Below are positions 1 to 13,378 of a stretch of 64,000 bases of DNA, piece after piece. The DNA is from Arthrobacter sp. 135MFCol5.1 (lineage in GTDB: Bacteria; Actinomycetota; Actinomycetes; Actinomycetales; Micrococcaceae), in assembly GCF_000374865.1 (NCBI RefSeq), contig NZ_KB895452.1, forward strand, positions 248,001-312,000, written 5' to 3'. Numbering within the stretch: position 1 is the stretch's first letter; the number at the start of each line of letters is the position of its first letter. The translations under genes were made by a program, and so were the position numbers. Under the pieces are notes generated by a model, which was given only the letters and a program-made list of their open reading frames with translations, did no database searches and was not told where the DNA came from.

Positions 1-270
1 GCTCGCCATGCAAACGCTGACACGGGTGGCGGAAGGAACGCTGGGTGGGATGCTGGTCATGCAACCGACACTAACTGATTCACCCCTGCCTCTGGTGGTG
101 GCTGGCGATGTGCGCCCCTGCCAAGTCCGCCGGTGACTCGGCCGCGCCGGCCGGCACGCGCTAGGATGCGAACCACTGGCCAACTGGCTGGCGGGGCAGC
201 CGCGGCCTGCCGACTGTCCGTGCAGGCTCCGGACAGTGCGCAATCGCCGCGTTGATATAGTTGGGACATT

Positions 271-1023
271 ATGCGCAATTTGGAAAACAACCGTGTGCTG
301 GTCATCATGCCGGCGTGGAATGAGGCTGATTGCGTAGGGGCAACCGTGGCCGAAGTACTGAGCCTCGACGAGCCCTACGACGTCCTGGTAGTGAATGACG
401 GCTCGACCGACGGCACACCGGACCTCGCAGCGGCGGCGGGCGCGACAGTCCTGAACCTGCCTTTCAACCTCGGTGTCGGGGGCGCCATGCGGGCTGGATT
501 CAAGTATGCCCAGCGCCTGGGCTACCGCCAGGTCATCCAGGTTGACGCAGACGGACAGCATGACCCGCGGAATATCCGTGAGGTGCTCAACGGCCTGGAC
601 TCAGCAGACATCTCCATCGGCGCCCGGTTTGCCGACCGCGGCGACTACACGGTGAAGGGGCCCCGTAAGTGGGCCATGAAGCTCCTGGCAACTGTCCTGA
701 CCAAACTTGCCAGGACGCCACTTACGGACGTGACCTCCGGGTTCCGCGCCGGAAACAGCCGTGCGATTGCGCAGTACTTGGACCACTATCCGGCTGAATA
801 CCTTGGAGACACGATCGATTCGCTGGTGGTTGCCATCCGGTCCGGCCTTAAGGTCACGCAGGTTCCCGTCGAGATGCGGCCCCGCCAGGGCGGAACGCCA
901 AGCCATCACCCGATCAAAGCCGCCGTCTACCTCGGCCGCTCCTTTTTCGCACTCGCCTTCGCCCTCACGCGCAAGCGGTCCAACGTCGTTTTGCCCCTCC
1001 CCTTGATGTCAGGAACGAACTGA
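271..1023 (+). CDS. Family 2 glycosyltransferase, dolichyl/polyprenyl-phosphate mannose synthase-like
   Basis: The 250-residue protein has a GT-A fold: an N-terminal strand with PAWNEAD (residues 14-20), VVNDGSTDG (40-48) and the metal-binding DADGQHDP (92-99). Family knowledge links this arrangement to enzymes moving a sugar from a nucleotide sugar to a polyprenyl phosphate, or to small glycan glycosyltransferases. A hydrophobic stretch near 225-237 may only touch the membrane; no full C-terminal membrane domain is present. Its stop overlaps the next start by one base (TGATG), so it is probably co-translated with the DUF2304 gene, a pairing common in surface-glycan loci. The ATG has only a weak GGGA four bases upstream. 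Donor and acceptor cannot be read from the sequence. Confidence 0.85.
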   Translation: MRNLENNRVLVIMPAWNEADCVGATVAEVLSLDEPYDVLVVNDGSTDGTPDLAAAAGATVLNLPFNLGVGGAMRAGFKYAQRLGYRQVIQVDADGQHDPRNIREVLNGLDSADISIGARFADRGDYTVKGPRKWAMKLLATVLTKLARTPLTDVTSGFRAGNSRAIAQYLDHYPAEYLGDTIDSLVVAIRSGLKVTQVPVEMRPRQGGTPSHHPIKAAVYLGRSFFALAFALTRKRSNVVLPLPLMSGTN

Positions 1024-1412
1024 TGCCGAATATTGCCGCATTCTTCCTGGCCCTGGCCATCGTCGGGCTGGTCGGGGAGATGCTCCGACGCAAGAAGCTG
1101 CGCGAAAAGTACGCCATCTGGTGGCTCGTCGTCGGAATTGCGACCCTGATCCTTGCCGCCTTCCCGCAACTCCTGGACTATGTGGCCCAGGCCGTCGGCG
1201 TCCAACTGCCCTCCAACCTGCTGTTCATCCTCAGCATCCTCATGCTCCTGGGCGTCTGCCTCCACCTGTCCTGGGAGATTTCGGTCGTTGAAGAGGAGAC
1301 CCGGGCCTTGGCCGAAGAGGTGGCCATCCTGCGGATCCAGATTGAACGGATCAACGAGGTGATGGTCGCCGGCAGGCCCGCAGGCAGCAACGACCCGGAG
1401 GTTGAGCCCTAG
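1023..1412 (+). CDS. DUF2304-family small membrane protein
   Basis: This 129-residue protein has about three hydrophobic segments (roughly residues 3-18, 32-52 and 65-87) followed by a charged helical tail rich in Glu and Arg, probably a short coiled coil (about 90-115). Size and layout match the DUF2304 family, whose genes typically sit beside DPM-type glycosyltransferases. It overlaps genes on both sides by one base, which implies translational coupling and a shared complex. A role as membrane anchor or partner for the neighbouring glycosyltransferase is an inference; no catalytic motif is visible. Confidence 0.75.
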   Translation: MPNIAAFFLALAIVGLVGEMLRRKKLREKYAIWWLVVGIATLILAAFPQLLDYVAQAVGVQLPSNLLFILSILMLLGVCLHLSWEISVVEEETRALAEEVAILRIQIERINEVMVAGRPAGSNDPEVEP

Positions 1413-2308
1413 TGGTGGAACCCTCGCTGGACATCTTCGTGCCGTACTGGGGCGATCCCGACTACATGAAAATCACGGTGGACAGCGTCCTTGCGCAAAC
1501 TGATCCGCGCTGGTTCCTGACGGTGGTGGATGACGCCTACCCGGATCCCACGGTGGAGAATTACGTGCGGAAGATTGATGACCCGAGAATCACGTACGTC
1601 AAGAAAGCCGCGAACGAAGGCATCACCGAGAGTTTCAGGACCTCCATCCAGATGGCCAGGCAGGATCTGGTGGCCGTGGTTGGCTGCGACGACATCCTCC
1701 TGCCCAATTATGTGGAGACCGTGCTGAAGGCCTACCGCGACAACCCGGAGGCGGACATCATCCAGCCCGGGGTGCAGGTCATCGATGCTGCAGGCAACCC
1801 GGCACGCACGCTCGTGGACACCGTCAAACAGCGGCTCCTCAGGCCATCGGCCGAGTCTCCCCTGCTCCTGTCCGGCGAGACGCTTGCCACGAGCCTCCTG
1901 CACGGCGACTGGCTGTACTGGCCGTCTCTCACCTTCAAGACCTCGTCCGTCCGGACCGTCGATTTCCGCAATGAGTTCCGCATCATCCAGGACCTCGCCC
2001 TCATCATCGACATGATCCTCCAGGACCGCTCGCTGCTGGTGGTGCCCACCGTCGCCTTCGCTTACCGGCGGCATACCGAAAGCGCCTCTTCGCTCCTGCT
2101 CCAGGACGGCTCCCGCTTCGACGGCGAACGGGAATACTTCAGCCTCGCCGCCACGCTTACCCGGTCACGGGGCTGGCGCCGAGCGGAACGGGCCGCCCGT
2201 CTTCGGCTGACGTCGAGGCTTCATGCCTTGTCGCTGATGCCCGGCCTGGTGAAATCCCGTAACTTCGGAGCAATCCGCACCATGGCCAAGCACGGGCTGG
2301 GTGCCTGA
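1412..2308 (+). CDS. Family 2 glycosyltransferase
   Basis: The 298-residue protein begins with a GT-A core (DIFVPYWGD, residues 7-15) and carries GCDDILLP (91-98) at the DxD-like metal site. The C-terminal third is basic and amphipathic, as in peripheral glycosyltransferases. The GTG start overlaps the upstream stop by one base and GGAGG lies 10 bases before it; a second GTG follows directly, so the start is uncertain by one codon. It forms a run with the glycosyltransferases on either side and presumably adds one sugar of the same surface polymer. Substrate unknown. Confidence 0.82.
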   Translation: MVEPSLDIFVPYWGDPDYMKITVDSVLAQTDPRWFLTVVDDAYPDPTVENYVRKIDDPRITYVKKAANEGITESFRTSIQMARQDLVAVVGCDDILLPNYVETVLKAYRDNPEADIIQPGVQVIDAAGNPARTLVDTVKQRLLRPSAESPLLLSGETLATSLLHGDWLYWPSLTFKTSSVRTVDFRNEFRIIQDLALIIDMILQDRSLLVVPTVAFAYRRHTESASSLLLQDGSRFDGEREYFSLAATLTRSRGWRRAERAARLRLTSRLHALSLMPGLVKSRNFGAIRTMAKHGLGA

Positions 2309-3231
2309 TGGCCGAGACGTCCCAAAGCACCCGGACAGCCGCCGTCGTCAGCACCTTCAATCCTCACCACAATGTTCTGGAAAACTGCGCGGCACTGTTG
2401 GACCAGTGCGTCGACGTCGTTGTCGTTGACGACGGCAGCACTGCCGCCGACGAGTCCGTCTATTCCGAACTGGAGGCGCTCGGCTGTACGGTTTTGCGCC
2501 TCCCGCAAAACTCCGGAATTGCGGCGGCCCTGAACAGCGGCATCGCACTTGCACGGTCCCGTAACCCGTCGCTTGCATTCATTCTCACCATGGACCAGGA
2601 CTCGCTGGTCCAGCCCGGATTTGTCCAAGGCCTTGAGGGCGCTGCTGGTGCGGCAACCGGCGCCGGGCTCGGGGTGGGCATGGTGGCGCCAGGGGAAGTC
2701 AGCGGACTGCCGCGGCGGGTGCTGCGGACTCACCACGGAGTGACCATCGGGGACGAGCCGGTCCAGTCGGGTCTCCTGATTCCAACGGCCAGCCTCGACG
2801 CCGTGGGGCCCTTCAACGAACAGCTGTTCATCGACGGGGTGGACAGCGAGTTCTACCTGCGCGCCAAGGCCCGGCAACTGCACTGCGTCATTGCCCTTGA
2901 CTGCTCACTGAACCATTCCCTCGGCACCATGGTTCCGGCGCGCCTGGGTCCGTGGCCTGTCACATGGCGCGGAAAGCCACTGATGGTGAGGACCGCCTCC
3001 ACCTGGCGCTACTACTTCATTGTCCGCAACCGCGTCCTGTTGGCGGCCAGGTTTGCGCTCAAGGAACCCTATTGGACCGTGCGGGGACTGCTCACGGACC
3101 TCCGGCACCTGACTGTCGTCAGTGTCCTTGCCCCCGGCAGGCGCCAGCGCCTCGTAGCGGCCCGAAAAGGCCTCGCCGACGGGCTCCGGCGGAAGTCGGG
3201 CCCGGGACCCGAACGGCAGCCCGGCACCTGA
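2308..3231 (+). CDS. Family 2 glycosyltransferase, rhamnosyltransferase-like
   Basis: The 307-residue protein shows VVSTFNPH (13-20), VVVDDGST (38-45) and [10 protein letters not shown] (95-104), the DxD signature of RfbF/WbbL-type rhamnosyltransferases, followed by the [14 protein letters not shown] acceptor-side motif typical of that group. The start overlaps the previous stop by one base. It lies just before rfbA, which makes dTDP-glucose for dTDP-rhamnose, so a rhamnose donor is plausible; rmlB, rmlC and rmlD are not in the window. The C-terminus is basic (RRKSGPG), consistent with membrane association. Specificity is inferred. Confidence 0.82.
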   Translation: MAETSQSTRTAAVVSTFNPHHNVLENCAALLDQCVDVVVVDDGSTAADESVYSELEALGCTVLRLPQNSGIAAALNSGIALARSRNPSLAFILTMDQDSLVQPGFVQGLEGAAGAATGAGLGVGMVAPGEVSGLPRRVLRTHHGVTIGDEPVQSGLLIPTASLDAVGPFNEQLFIDGVDSEFYLRAKARQLHCVIALDCSLNHSLGTMVPARLGPWPVTWRGKPLMVRTASTWRYYFIVRNRVLLAARFALKEPYWTVRGLLTDLRHLTVVSVLAPGRRQRLVAARKGLADGLRRKSGPGPERQPGT

Positions 3232-3274
3232 TCCCGTTTTGGCCGTGGCTGCGTCGTGGGGAATGATTGATCCC

Positions 3275-4138
3275 ATGCGTGGAATTATTCTGGCCGGCGG
3301 AACTGGATCGCGGCTGCACCCCATTACCCTTGGCATCAGCAAGCAGCTCGTCCCGGTGTACGACAAGCCAATGATCTACTACCCTCTCTCCACGTTGATC
3401 CTTGCTGGGATCAGGGACATCCTGATCATCACCACTCCGCACGACGCCGAGCAGTTCCAGCGCCTGCTGGGCGACGGATCGCAGTTCGGCATCAACCTTT
3501 CCTACGTCCAGCAGCCCTCGCCTGATGGACTCGCACAAGCTTTCATCCTTGGTGCTGACCACATCGGCGACGAAACAGTAGCGCTTGTCCTCGGCGACAA
3601 CATCTTCTACGGACAGGGCATGGGAACCCAGCTTCGGAAGCATGCGGACATCGACGGCGGCGCCGTGTTTGGCTACTGGGTGAAGGATCCCAAAGCCTAC
3701 GGCGTTGTTGAGTTCGACGGCGACGGCAAGGCACTGTCCCTGGAGGAAAAGCCGGAGAAGCCCCGCAGCCACTATGCGGTGCCCGGCCTCTATTTCTACG
3801 ACAACGATGTCGTGGAAATTGCGCGGGACCTCAAGCCTTCCCCCCGCGGCGAACTTGAGATCACAGATGTTAACCGGACCTACCTTGAGCGGGGCAAGCT
3901 GCAGGTCGAGATACTCCCCCGCGGGACTGCCTGGCTGGACACCGGAACTTTCAATGACCTCAGCGATGCTTCCAACTTCATCCGCACGGTCGAGAACCGT
4001 CAGGGGCTGAAGATCGGTGCCCCTGAGGAGATCGCATGGCGCCAGGGCTTCCTGACCGACGACGACCTCCGCCAGCGTGCCGAGCCCCTGGTGAAGAGCG
4101 GCTACGGCAGCTACCTTCTTGGACTTCTGGAGGACTAG
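3275..4138 (+). CDS. rfbA: Glucose-1-phosphate thymidylyltransferase
   Basis: The 287-residue cytosolic enzyme makes dTDP-glucose from dTTP and glucose-1-phosphate, the first step of dTDP-L-rhamnose synthesis. The N-terminal nucleotide-binding motif GGTGSRL (7-13) is followed by [11 protein letters not shown], and length matches the family (about 290). Residues preceding MRGIILAGG in the longer open frame do not look like the family, so the ATG at 3275 is chosen. It sits 43 bases after a rhamnosyltransferase-like gene and probably feeds that pathway. The remaining rml genes must lie elsewhere. Confidence 0.93.
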   Translation: MRGIILAGGTGSRLHPITLGISKQLVPVYDKPMIYYPLSTLILAGIRDILIITTPHDAEQFQRLLGDGSQFGINLSYVQQPSPDGLAQAFILGADHIGDETVALVLGDNIFYGQGMGTQLRKHADIDGGAVFGYWVKDPKAYGVVEFDGDGKALSLEEKPEKPRSHYAVPGLYFYDNDVVEIARDLKPSPRGELEITDVNRTYLERGKLQVEILPRGTAWLDTGTFNDLSDASNFIRTVENRQGLKIGAPEEIAWRQGFLTDDDLRQRAEPLVKSGYGSYLLGLLED

Positions 4139-4200
4139 CACATCGTGATGGCCATCGCGATGCGCCTGGCCCTTTTCTCGTCGTCGTCCCTGGAGTATTA

Positions 4201-6174
4201 ATGAGCTGGTTTTCCGTCCTGCCGACTGCCCTGGCGTGCCTGCTGCTGTTATTTGCGCCCGGCACGCTCCTGATCGTGGCACTGGGGTTGCGGAATCCAG
4301 CATTCCTGGCAGTTGCTCCGCTGCTTACGGTAAGCGTCGTCTCGGTAAGCGCCATCGTTGCCCCGTACCTCGGCATCGGATGGTCGCTCCTGCCCGTGGG
4401 GGCGGCAACGGTGCTCCTCGCGGCGGTTCTCTTCGCCATCCGAAGAATCCCGGCACTCCGCCAACCCGTACTTCCCTGGCGTACTGCGCTGGCAGGATCG
4501 CAGCGGATGCTGCTCCTTGGCGGTGTTGGCTTTGGCATTGGTGCCCTTTCCATAGCAATCCAACTCCGCACCGCCTTCGGCAGGCCGGACAACATCTCCC
4601 AGACGTTTGACAACGTCTTCCACCTCAACGCCATCCGGTATGTTCTGGATACCGGTAATGCGTCGTCAATGACGCTGACGGGGATGACCAACGGCGACAA
4701 TCCGCCGTACTTCTACCCGGCGGCATGGCATGGGCTGGCCTCGCTCCTTATCCAGCTGACGGGCGCCCCGCTGCCGGCCTCCGTCAATGTCCTGAACCTT
4801 TGTATCGCCGCCGGCGTCTGGACCTTGGGCTGCATGTTTCTGGTGCGTACCTTGGTCGGGCCGAACCCCTATGCCGTGGGGGCAGCAGGCGTCTTGGCAG
4901 CCGGGTTTGGCTCCTTCCCCATACTGCTGCTGGATTTTGGTGTCCTCTACCCTAATTTCCTTGCCGTCAGCATGCTGCCTGCAGCTTTGGCTTGCGTGAG
5001 CATCTTCTTCGGCAGCCGCCAGTTCGTAAACATCGGTCCCGGAGCCCGGTTCCTCCTGGCTCCCATGACGGCCCTCGGCGTGGCGATAGCACACCCCAAC
5101 GGGGTCATGTCACTTCTCGCGCTCTCCGTACCCGTCCTGCTTGCGGCCTGGGCCTTCTTTGCCATCGACCGGCGCAGGGCCGGACGTCCCATTAGGCTCA
5201 CCTTGGCTGCCGGGGCAGGCCTGCTCGCCACGTTCGGCGTCATGGCTGTCCTGTGGCAGATCATCAGGCCTCCCGCTGTAGCGGCGTTCTGGCCACCAAT
5301 CCAGACTCAGGGCCAGGCCCTCGGGGAAGTCCTAACCAACTCAGCCATGCAACGTCCCGTCGCATGGGCAGTGAGCGCCCTTGCGATAGTGGGACTGGCA
5401 ATTGTGTTCCGGCGGCGCGCCACAGCCTGGTTCGCGGGATCATTCATCGTCGTCGCACTGCTCTTCGTCGTCGTGTCAGCCGGCCCGGCGGGCCGGTACA
5501 GGGATTTGCTGACCGGCGTCTGGTACAACGACAGCTTCCGACTCGCAGCCCTGCTGCCCGTCGTCGGAGTGCCGCTGGCAGCGATCGGTGCCGCCTGGCT
5601 GATCGAACGCCTGCAGGAACGCACCCTCCGGCTTCGGAGCAAAGCGGCCCCCGGGGCCGCCCCGGGACTCCTGGACAGCACGGGACCAATCATTGCGCTA
5701 GTGGTCGTGGGCCTGCTGCAGGCACCGCCTATGGTTACGCCCGTGTTGTCGGCGCAGGCGAACTACTCGACGACGCCGGATTCCCCATTGGTCAGTTCCG
5801 ACGAGATGGCCATCATCCAGGAACTCGACAACTATGTCCCGACGGATGCAACCGTCGCGGTCAACCCCTGGACCGGTGGGGCCATGGCCTTTGCCATTGC
5901 GGACCGCAACACCACGTCGAAGCACACCCTCACGACCTACACCAAGGCCACCGAGCTGCTGAACGACAAGTTCCGCGAAGCAGCCACCGACCCCTCAGTG
6001 TGCGCGGCTGCGCGGGACGGCAATGTCCGGTATGTCCTCGACTTCGGCACGCGTGAAGTCCACGGTGGGAATCACGGCTTCCAGGGACTTCAAATCCCCG
6101 ACGCGACTCCGGGATTCAAGCTCCTGGACCAAAAGGGCGAGGCGAAGCTGTTCCAAGTCACTGCTTGCCAGTGA
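4201..6174 (+). CDS. Large polytopic membrane protein, DUF6541-like
   Basis: The 657-residue protein is dominated by hydrophobic segments (about 12-14 predicted membrane helices) and ends in a soluble domain of about 120 residues with conserved-looking aromatic and Asp residues. It resembles DUF6541 proteins, which share the layout of GT-C glycosyltransferases and occur in actinobacterial surface-glycan loci. The start at 4201 is chosen because the preceding in-frame residues are Arg/Pro-rich and overlap rfbA in another frame, while the chosen ATG opens directly into a signal-anchor-like segment. A role as a membrane glycosyltransferase using a lipid-linked sugar is an inference. Confidence 0.72.
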   Translation: MSWFSVLPTALACLLLLFAPGTLLIVALGLRNPAFLAVAPLLTVSVVSVSAIVAPYLGIGWSLLPVGAATVLLAAVLFAIRRIPALRQPVLPWRTALAGSQRMLLLGGVGFGIGALSIAIQLRTAFGRPDNISQTFDNVFHLNAIRYVLDTGNASSMTLTGMTNGDNPPYFYPAAWHGLASLLIQLTGAPLPASVNVLNLCIAAGVWTLGCMFLVRTLVGPNPYAVGAAGVLAAGFGSFPILLLDFGVLYPNFLAVSMLPAALACVSIFFGSRQFVNIGPGARFLLAPMTALGVAIAHPNGVMSLLALSVPVLLAAWAFFAIDRRRAGRPIRLTLAAGAGLLATFGVMAVLWQIIRPPAVAAFWPPIQTQGQALGEVLTNSAMQRPVAWAVSALAIVGLAIVFRRRATAWFAGSFIVVALLFVVVSAGPAGRYRDLLTGVWYNDSFRLAALLPVVGVPLAAIGAAWLIERLQERTLRLRSKAAPGAAPGLLDSTGPIIALVVVGLLQAPPMVTPVLSAQANYSTTPDSPLVSSDEMAIIQELDNYVPTDATVAVNPWTGGAMAFAIADRNTTSKHTLTTYTKATELLNDKFREAATDPSVCAAARDGNVRYVLDFGTREVHGGNHGFQGLQIPDATPGFKLLDQKGEAKLFQVTACQ

Positions 6175-6282
6175 CATCCGGGTAGCCCCGGTCGGTAGCC
6201 CCACTGCAACCAGTGGTACTGGGCGTTCGGGATCGCTGCTGTGGTTCCCACAGAGTCGCGGACCGGGAACGCTGGTCCCTGC

Positions 6283-8391
6283 CTAGAGCCTCAGCTTCCG
6301 CGAAAGGACCGGCGCCAAGGACTTGGCAAACGTGTTTGTCAGGTGGTTGTCGCGGTACACGAGCACGTTTCCAATGACGGCCGGGCAGATTTCCTGGCGG
6401 CAAAGGTAGTCGGATATGTCCATCACCTCAACGCCGGGCACCTGGTCGGCTGCACGTTGCAGCGGATCGTCCACTGCGGTCCTGGCCACCTGGCACTCCG
6501 GAGACGCCGGGCTTCTGCGCTGCACGCAGTCGGGGACTGAGAAGGTCGGGTACGGATTGTCGAGGATGACAGCCACCCTCAGGCCCTCGTTCCTGAGCGG
6601 CCTAATGAGGTCGACGTAGCCCTTCACCAAGGCATCCGGCGTGTCCCACCTCCAGTGGAGGGCTTCCTCGTAACCACGGGGCACCATCCCGGCAATCACC
6701 ACCAGGTCCGGCCGGAGGTCCAGGATCCTTTGCAAAGACACTTGATTCTGCGCCGAACAGTTTGATTAGACCGTTGAATTATCGGCGGGTGGCACGGCAC
6801 TGAACGGACACCCGTTACGGACCATTGCATGGATCTGCCAGCCAGCCGGTTTCCCGGCGAGCACCATAGGGTCCACGAACTGGGCAGCGTGGGAGTCACC
6901 CACGATCACCATGTGCTTGGATGGGTACGCGGACCCGTAGACGCACTTTTCGGGCCCCATAGCCGCCGGATCGTATACCCCGCAGCCATCTCCCGCAGTC
7001 GTTGGAACGTCTTTCAATGCCAGGGAGGCGTCCGGCCGAATCGGGAGTCCGGAGGGGACCGGCTTCTCATGGCCGGGGTCAAAGGCCATGGCACCCGGGT
7101 ATTCACGGATGTTGAGCAAGCTTTGGAGCTCTTGGGCTTTGGCTTCCACGATGCCCCACGGAACCAATGCGGACCCCGAGGTTGCGACCACTACACCGGC
7201 TGCCACGAGGAAGGTGGCAGCGGAACGAAAACGGACCCTCATGGTCCTGGCCTGGTTCGTCTTGGGACTGTGACGGACATGCCTGAAACGCTGCTCGACA
7301 AAATAGTAAGAAAGCGTTGCGCAGAGCATGCTGAGTACCAGGATCGCGGCACCATGCAGGATCCCGGGTCCGCGGCCGAGGAAGTACACGCAAAAGACGA
7401 CAATCGGCCAGTGCCACAGGTACAGCGAATACGAGATGTCGCCAATAAAGGTTACGGGCCGCCAACTTAGTAGTGCGGGCACGGAGAGGAAACCCGGGGC
7501 CGGATCCTGGCCTCCCGCACACAGAATCAATATCGTGGCTGCGACCGGGATCAAGGCCACATACCCCGGAAAGGCCAAGGACGTGGAGAACGTCAGGGCC
7601 GCGAAAACAATACCTGCCAGGCCGGCCCACCCGGCCACCAGCTTGGGTGTGCGTCCCGGCAGGCCGCCCTTGAGGAGCACGGCGACCAAGCCTCCTGCCC
7701 CCAGCTCCCAGATACGGGTGCTCGTGGCGAAGTAGGCAACGTCGTGATCGGAACTGGACAGGAAGATGCTGTGGACGAACGAGCAGACCGTGAGGCCGCC
7801 GATGACAGCGACGCAAACGGATGCAGCAGCCCACTTGAACTTCCGGGCGAGGAAGACGCCGCCGAGCAGGAAAATGGGCACGAAGATGTAGAACTGCTCC
7901 TCAACGGCCAGGGACCAGTAGTGCTGGACCGGCGAAACCGAGGCTGTGGCGTGCGCGTAGCTGTTGGCACTAAACGCCTGGTTCCAGTTCTGGACCTGGA
8001 GCCCTGAAGCAATCACGTCCAGGCTGACCGACTGCCATCGGCTTTGCGGAAGGAGCATCACCGTCCCCAGGACGATGACCAGAAGCACGAGGGTCGCTGC
8101 CGGAAGCAGCCGCACAATCCTTCATTCGTAAAAGGACAACAGGTCAAGGCTGTTGGATTTAGAAATCTCCCGAACGAGTGAGCCTACGATCAGGAATCCG
8201 GAGATCACAAAGAAGACGTCAACGCCGACAAAGCCCCCGGGGAGAATAGTCGGCCAGACGTGGTAAACGATGACCAGGCCCACAGCGACCGCACGGAGGC
8301 CCTGAATGTCAGAACGGTCCGATCCAAATTTTCGACCGACTGGAGTTGTCCGGACATGGCGGCCAACCAGCATCTCTACTGTTCGGGGCAT
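6283..8391 (-). pseudogene. OafA-type membrane O-acyltransferase with SGNH domain, interrupted by two in-frame stops
   Basis: Three open segments (8391-8122, 8121-6766, 6765-6283) lie in one continuous reading frame of 703 codons, the usual length for an acyltransferase-3 plus SGNH protein. The N-terminus has the acyltransferase-3 hallmarks DIQGLRAVAV and DVFFVISGFLI; the middle has about nine membrane helices and YWSLAVEEQFY; the end is a periplasmic SGNH domain with GDSHAAQF and a late DNHLTN catalytic pair. Breaks are a TGA at 8122-8124, where relatives have Arg (FYE-stop-RIVRLLPA), and a TAA at 6766-6768 (NSTV-stop-SNCSAQ). Each is one C-to-T change from CGA and CAA. No frameshift is needed and all catalytic motifs survive, so inactivation looks recent. 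An intact gene would acylate surface sugars. Base-calling errors are the alternative. Confidence 0.8.
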
Positions 8392-8445
8392 CAGCGCCGC
8401 AATCTCACGCGCGTAGTCATTGCAGGGCCTTTCGGGTGCGAAGGA

Positions 8446-9171
8446 TCAGGACCGCAGGAGCGCAACCGCGTCGTGGATGGAGCCGTCGAACTTCACGTTG
8501 CCGTGCTCCAGCAGTATGCCCCGTTCGCAAATCCTGGACACAAGGTCGAGGTCGTGGCTCACGACTACCAGGGTCTTCCCGTCACGAGCCAGTTCTTGAA
8601 TCTTGTCGATGCATTTTCGCTGGAAGGGCTCGTCGCCTACGGCAAGGATCTCGTCAATGAGGAACACTTCGGGGTCGGTGTGGACCGCTACGGAAAACGC
8701 GAGCCGCAAATACATCCCGGAGGAGTAGAACTTAACTTCGGTGTCGATGAACTGGCCGATCTCCGAGAACTCCACGATCTCGTCGAACCGGTCATTGACC
8801 TGCTGTTCAGTCATACCGAGGATCGCCCCGTTGAGGTAGACGTTATCCCTCCCCGACAGGTCAGGGTGGAAACCGGCGCCAACCTCAATCAGCCCGGCTA
8901 CCCGCCCCCTCGTCTTGACCGTGCCGGTGTCGGGCAGCATCACTCCCGAAATGTGTTTCAGCAGCGTTGATTTACCCGAGCCGTTCAGTCCCAGCAGCGC
9001 TACCGTTTCGCCCGCTTGGACCTCAACGGAAACGTTCTTCAAAGCATGGAACTTTTCGGACAGATCACCCTTTCGGCCCTTGGCCAACCACACCACAGCC
9101 TCTTTCAGGGACCTGGTGTGGCGCAACACGAACTGCTTGCTGATATTCGAAACTTCTATCGCCGTGACCAC
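8446..9171 (-). CDS. Polysaccharide ABC exporter ATP-binding protein, Wzt-like
   Basis: The 241-residue ATPase has Walker A GLNGSGKST (about 80-88), a YSSGM signature near 150 in place of LSGGQ, and Walker B VFLIDE followed by H-loop VVVSHD. The YSSGM signature and the early RHTRSLKEA segment are typical of the O-antigen/teichoic acid/galactan exporter family (Wzt, TagH, RfbE). It lacks the C-terminal carbohydrate-binding extension of some Wzt proteins. Its GTG start abuts the stop codon of the permease gene with no gap. It should energise export of a lipid-linked glycan across the cytoplasmic membrane. Confidence 0.9.
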   Translation of the reverse strand: MVTAIEVSNISKQFVLRHTRSLKEAVVWLAKGRKGDLSEKFHALKNVSVEVQAGETVALLGLNGSGKSTLLKHISGVMLPDTGTVKTRGRVAGLIEVGAGFHPDLSGRDNVYLNGAILGMTEQQVNDRFDEIVEFSEIGQFIDTEVKFYSSGMYLRLAFSVAVHTDPEVFLIDEILAVGDEPFQRKCIDKIQELARDGKTLVVVSHDLDLVSRICERGILLEHGNVKFDGSIHDAVALLRS

Positions 9172-10049
9172 TTAGAGCTCCTGTGCGAAACGGCCCTCGA
9201 GGCGCCGAAAGGTGTACTGACCCAAAACAACAATGACCACCGCAACCACGAGCCCGACGGGCAGCCACAGACCAAAGAGGTTCGGTGGCATGGCTGCTGA
9301 ACCGTCCGTCGTCGGATACCAAAACGCGTAGTGGAACAGCTCCACCCCGATGGTGATCGGGTTTGCCTGGTAGATGGCAAACGCGGTGCTTCCAAGCTTC
9401 TGCTCAACCATGGACCACGCGTACATGACGGGGGAAGCCCAGGTGGCAACCATCAACAGCATGTCCACGAGGTTTTCCGAATCGCGGAAGTATACGTTGG
9501 CTGCACCGAAGAGCAAGCCCAAGCCGGTCGCAAGTAGTCCCACGATAATAAAGCCGGCAACGGCAGCCAACAGTTGCACCAGGTTCGGATGCCATCCCGC
9601 GAAGATGCAGCCGACGACGAGAACCACGAGCTGGGGGAAGAAGTGAACCGCAGACACCCAGACGGAGGCCACGGGGAACAATTCGCGCGGAAGGTAGATC
9701 TTCTTGATCAGGTTTCCGTTCATGACGATGGACCGTGCCGCATTGCCCAATGCCTCGGAAAAGAAATTAATCAGGACAATGCCGGAAAACAAGTAGACGG
9801 CATAATTTGCCAATCCGTCTGGATTCCTGGGACTTCGCTCCAATCCGAGGAAGATTCCCAACGCCACATAAAAGACGATGAATTGAACGCCCGGTTTGAC
9901 ATAGGACCAGAGAAGTCCAAGAACGGAGCCCCGATAGCGGACTTTGAGTTCTTTCCGCACCAGCAGCTTGAGCAGGAAACTCGACTGCTTGATGTCCCGC
10001 AGTCCCCCGCCCAGCCCTGGCGTGGTCAGATCACCGGTGGAAATTACGC

Positions 10050-10053
<4 letters not shown>
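9172..10053 (-). CDS. Polysaccharide ABC exporter permease, Wzm-like (ABC-2 family)
   Basis: The 293-residue membrane protein has the ABC-2 layout: a cytosolic N-terminus with LLVRKELKVRYRGSVLG, about six membrane helices and a conserved mid-protein NGNLIKKIYLPRELFP segment. It starts with GTG overlapping the upstream glycosyltransferase stop (GTGA) and ends against the ATPase start, so the three are one translational unit. Family knowledge places it with Wzm/TagG/Rv3783-type exporters of lipid-linked polymers. Position after glf and a GlfT2-like gene suggests a galactofuranose-rich cargo. Confidence 0.9.

Positions 10054-13378
<3,325 letters not shown>

Noticed and set aside
2-136. Open plus-strand frame reaching the left edge, possibly the end of an upstream gene
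   Set aside because: Its third-position GC is clearly lower than in neighbouring genes and no family is recognisable; 45 codons are too few to support a gene.
57-308. Minus-strand frame of 83 codons overlapping the first glycosyltransferase start
   Set aside because: Arg/Pro/Ala-rich composition typical of antisense frames and overlap with a well-supported gene start.
6283-8391. Three separate small genes instead of one pseudogene
   Set aside because: All segments share one frame and together give a full-length known architecture; the middle segment lacks a sensible start.
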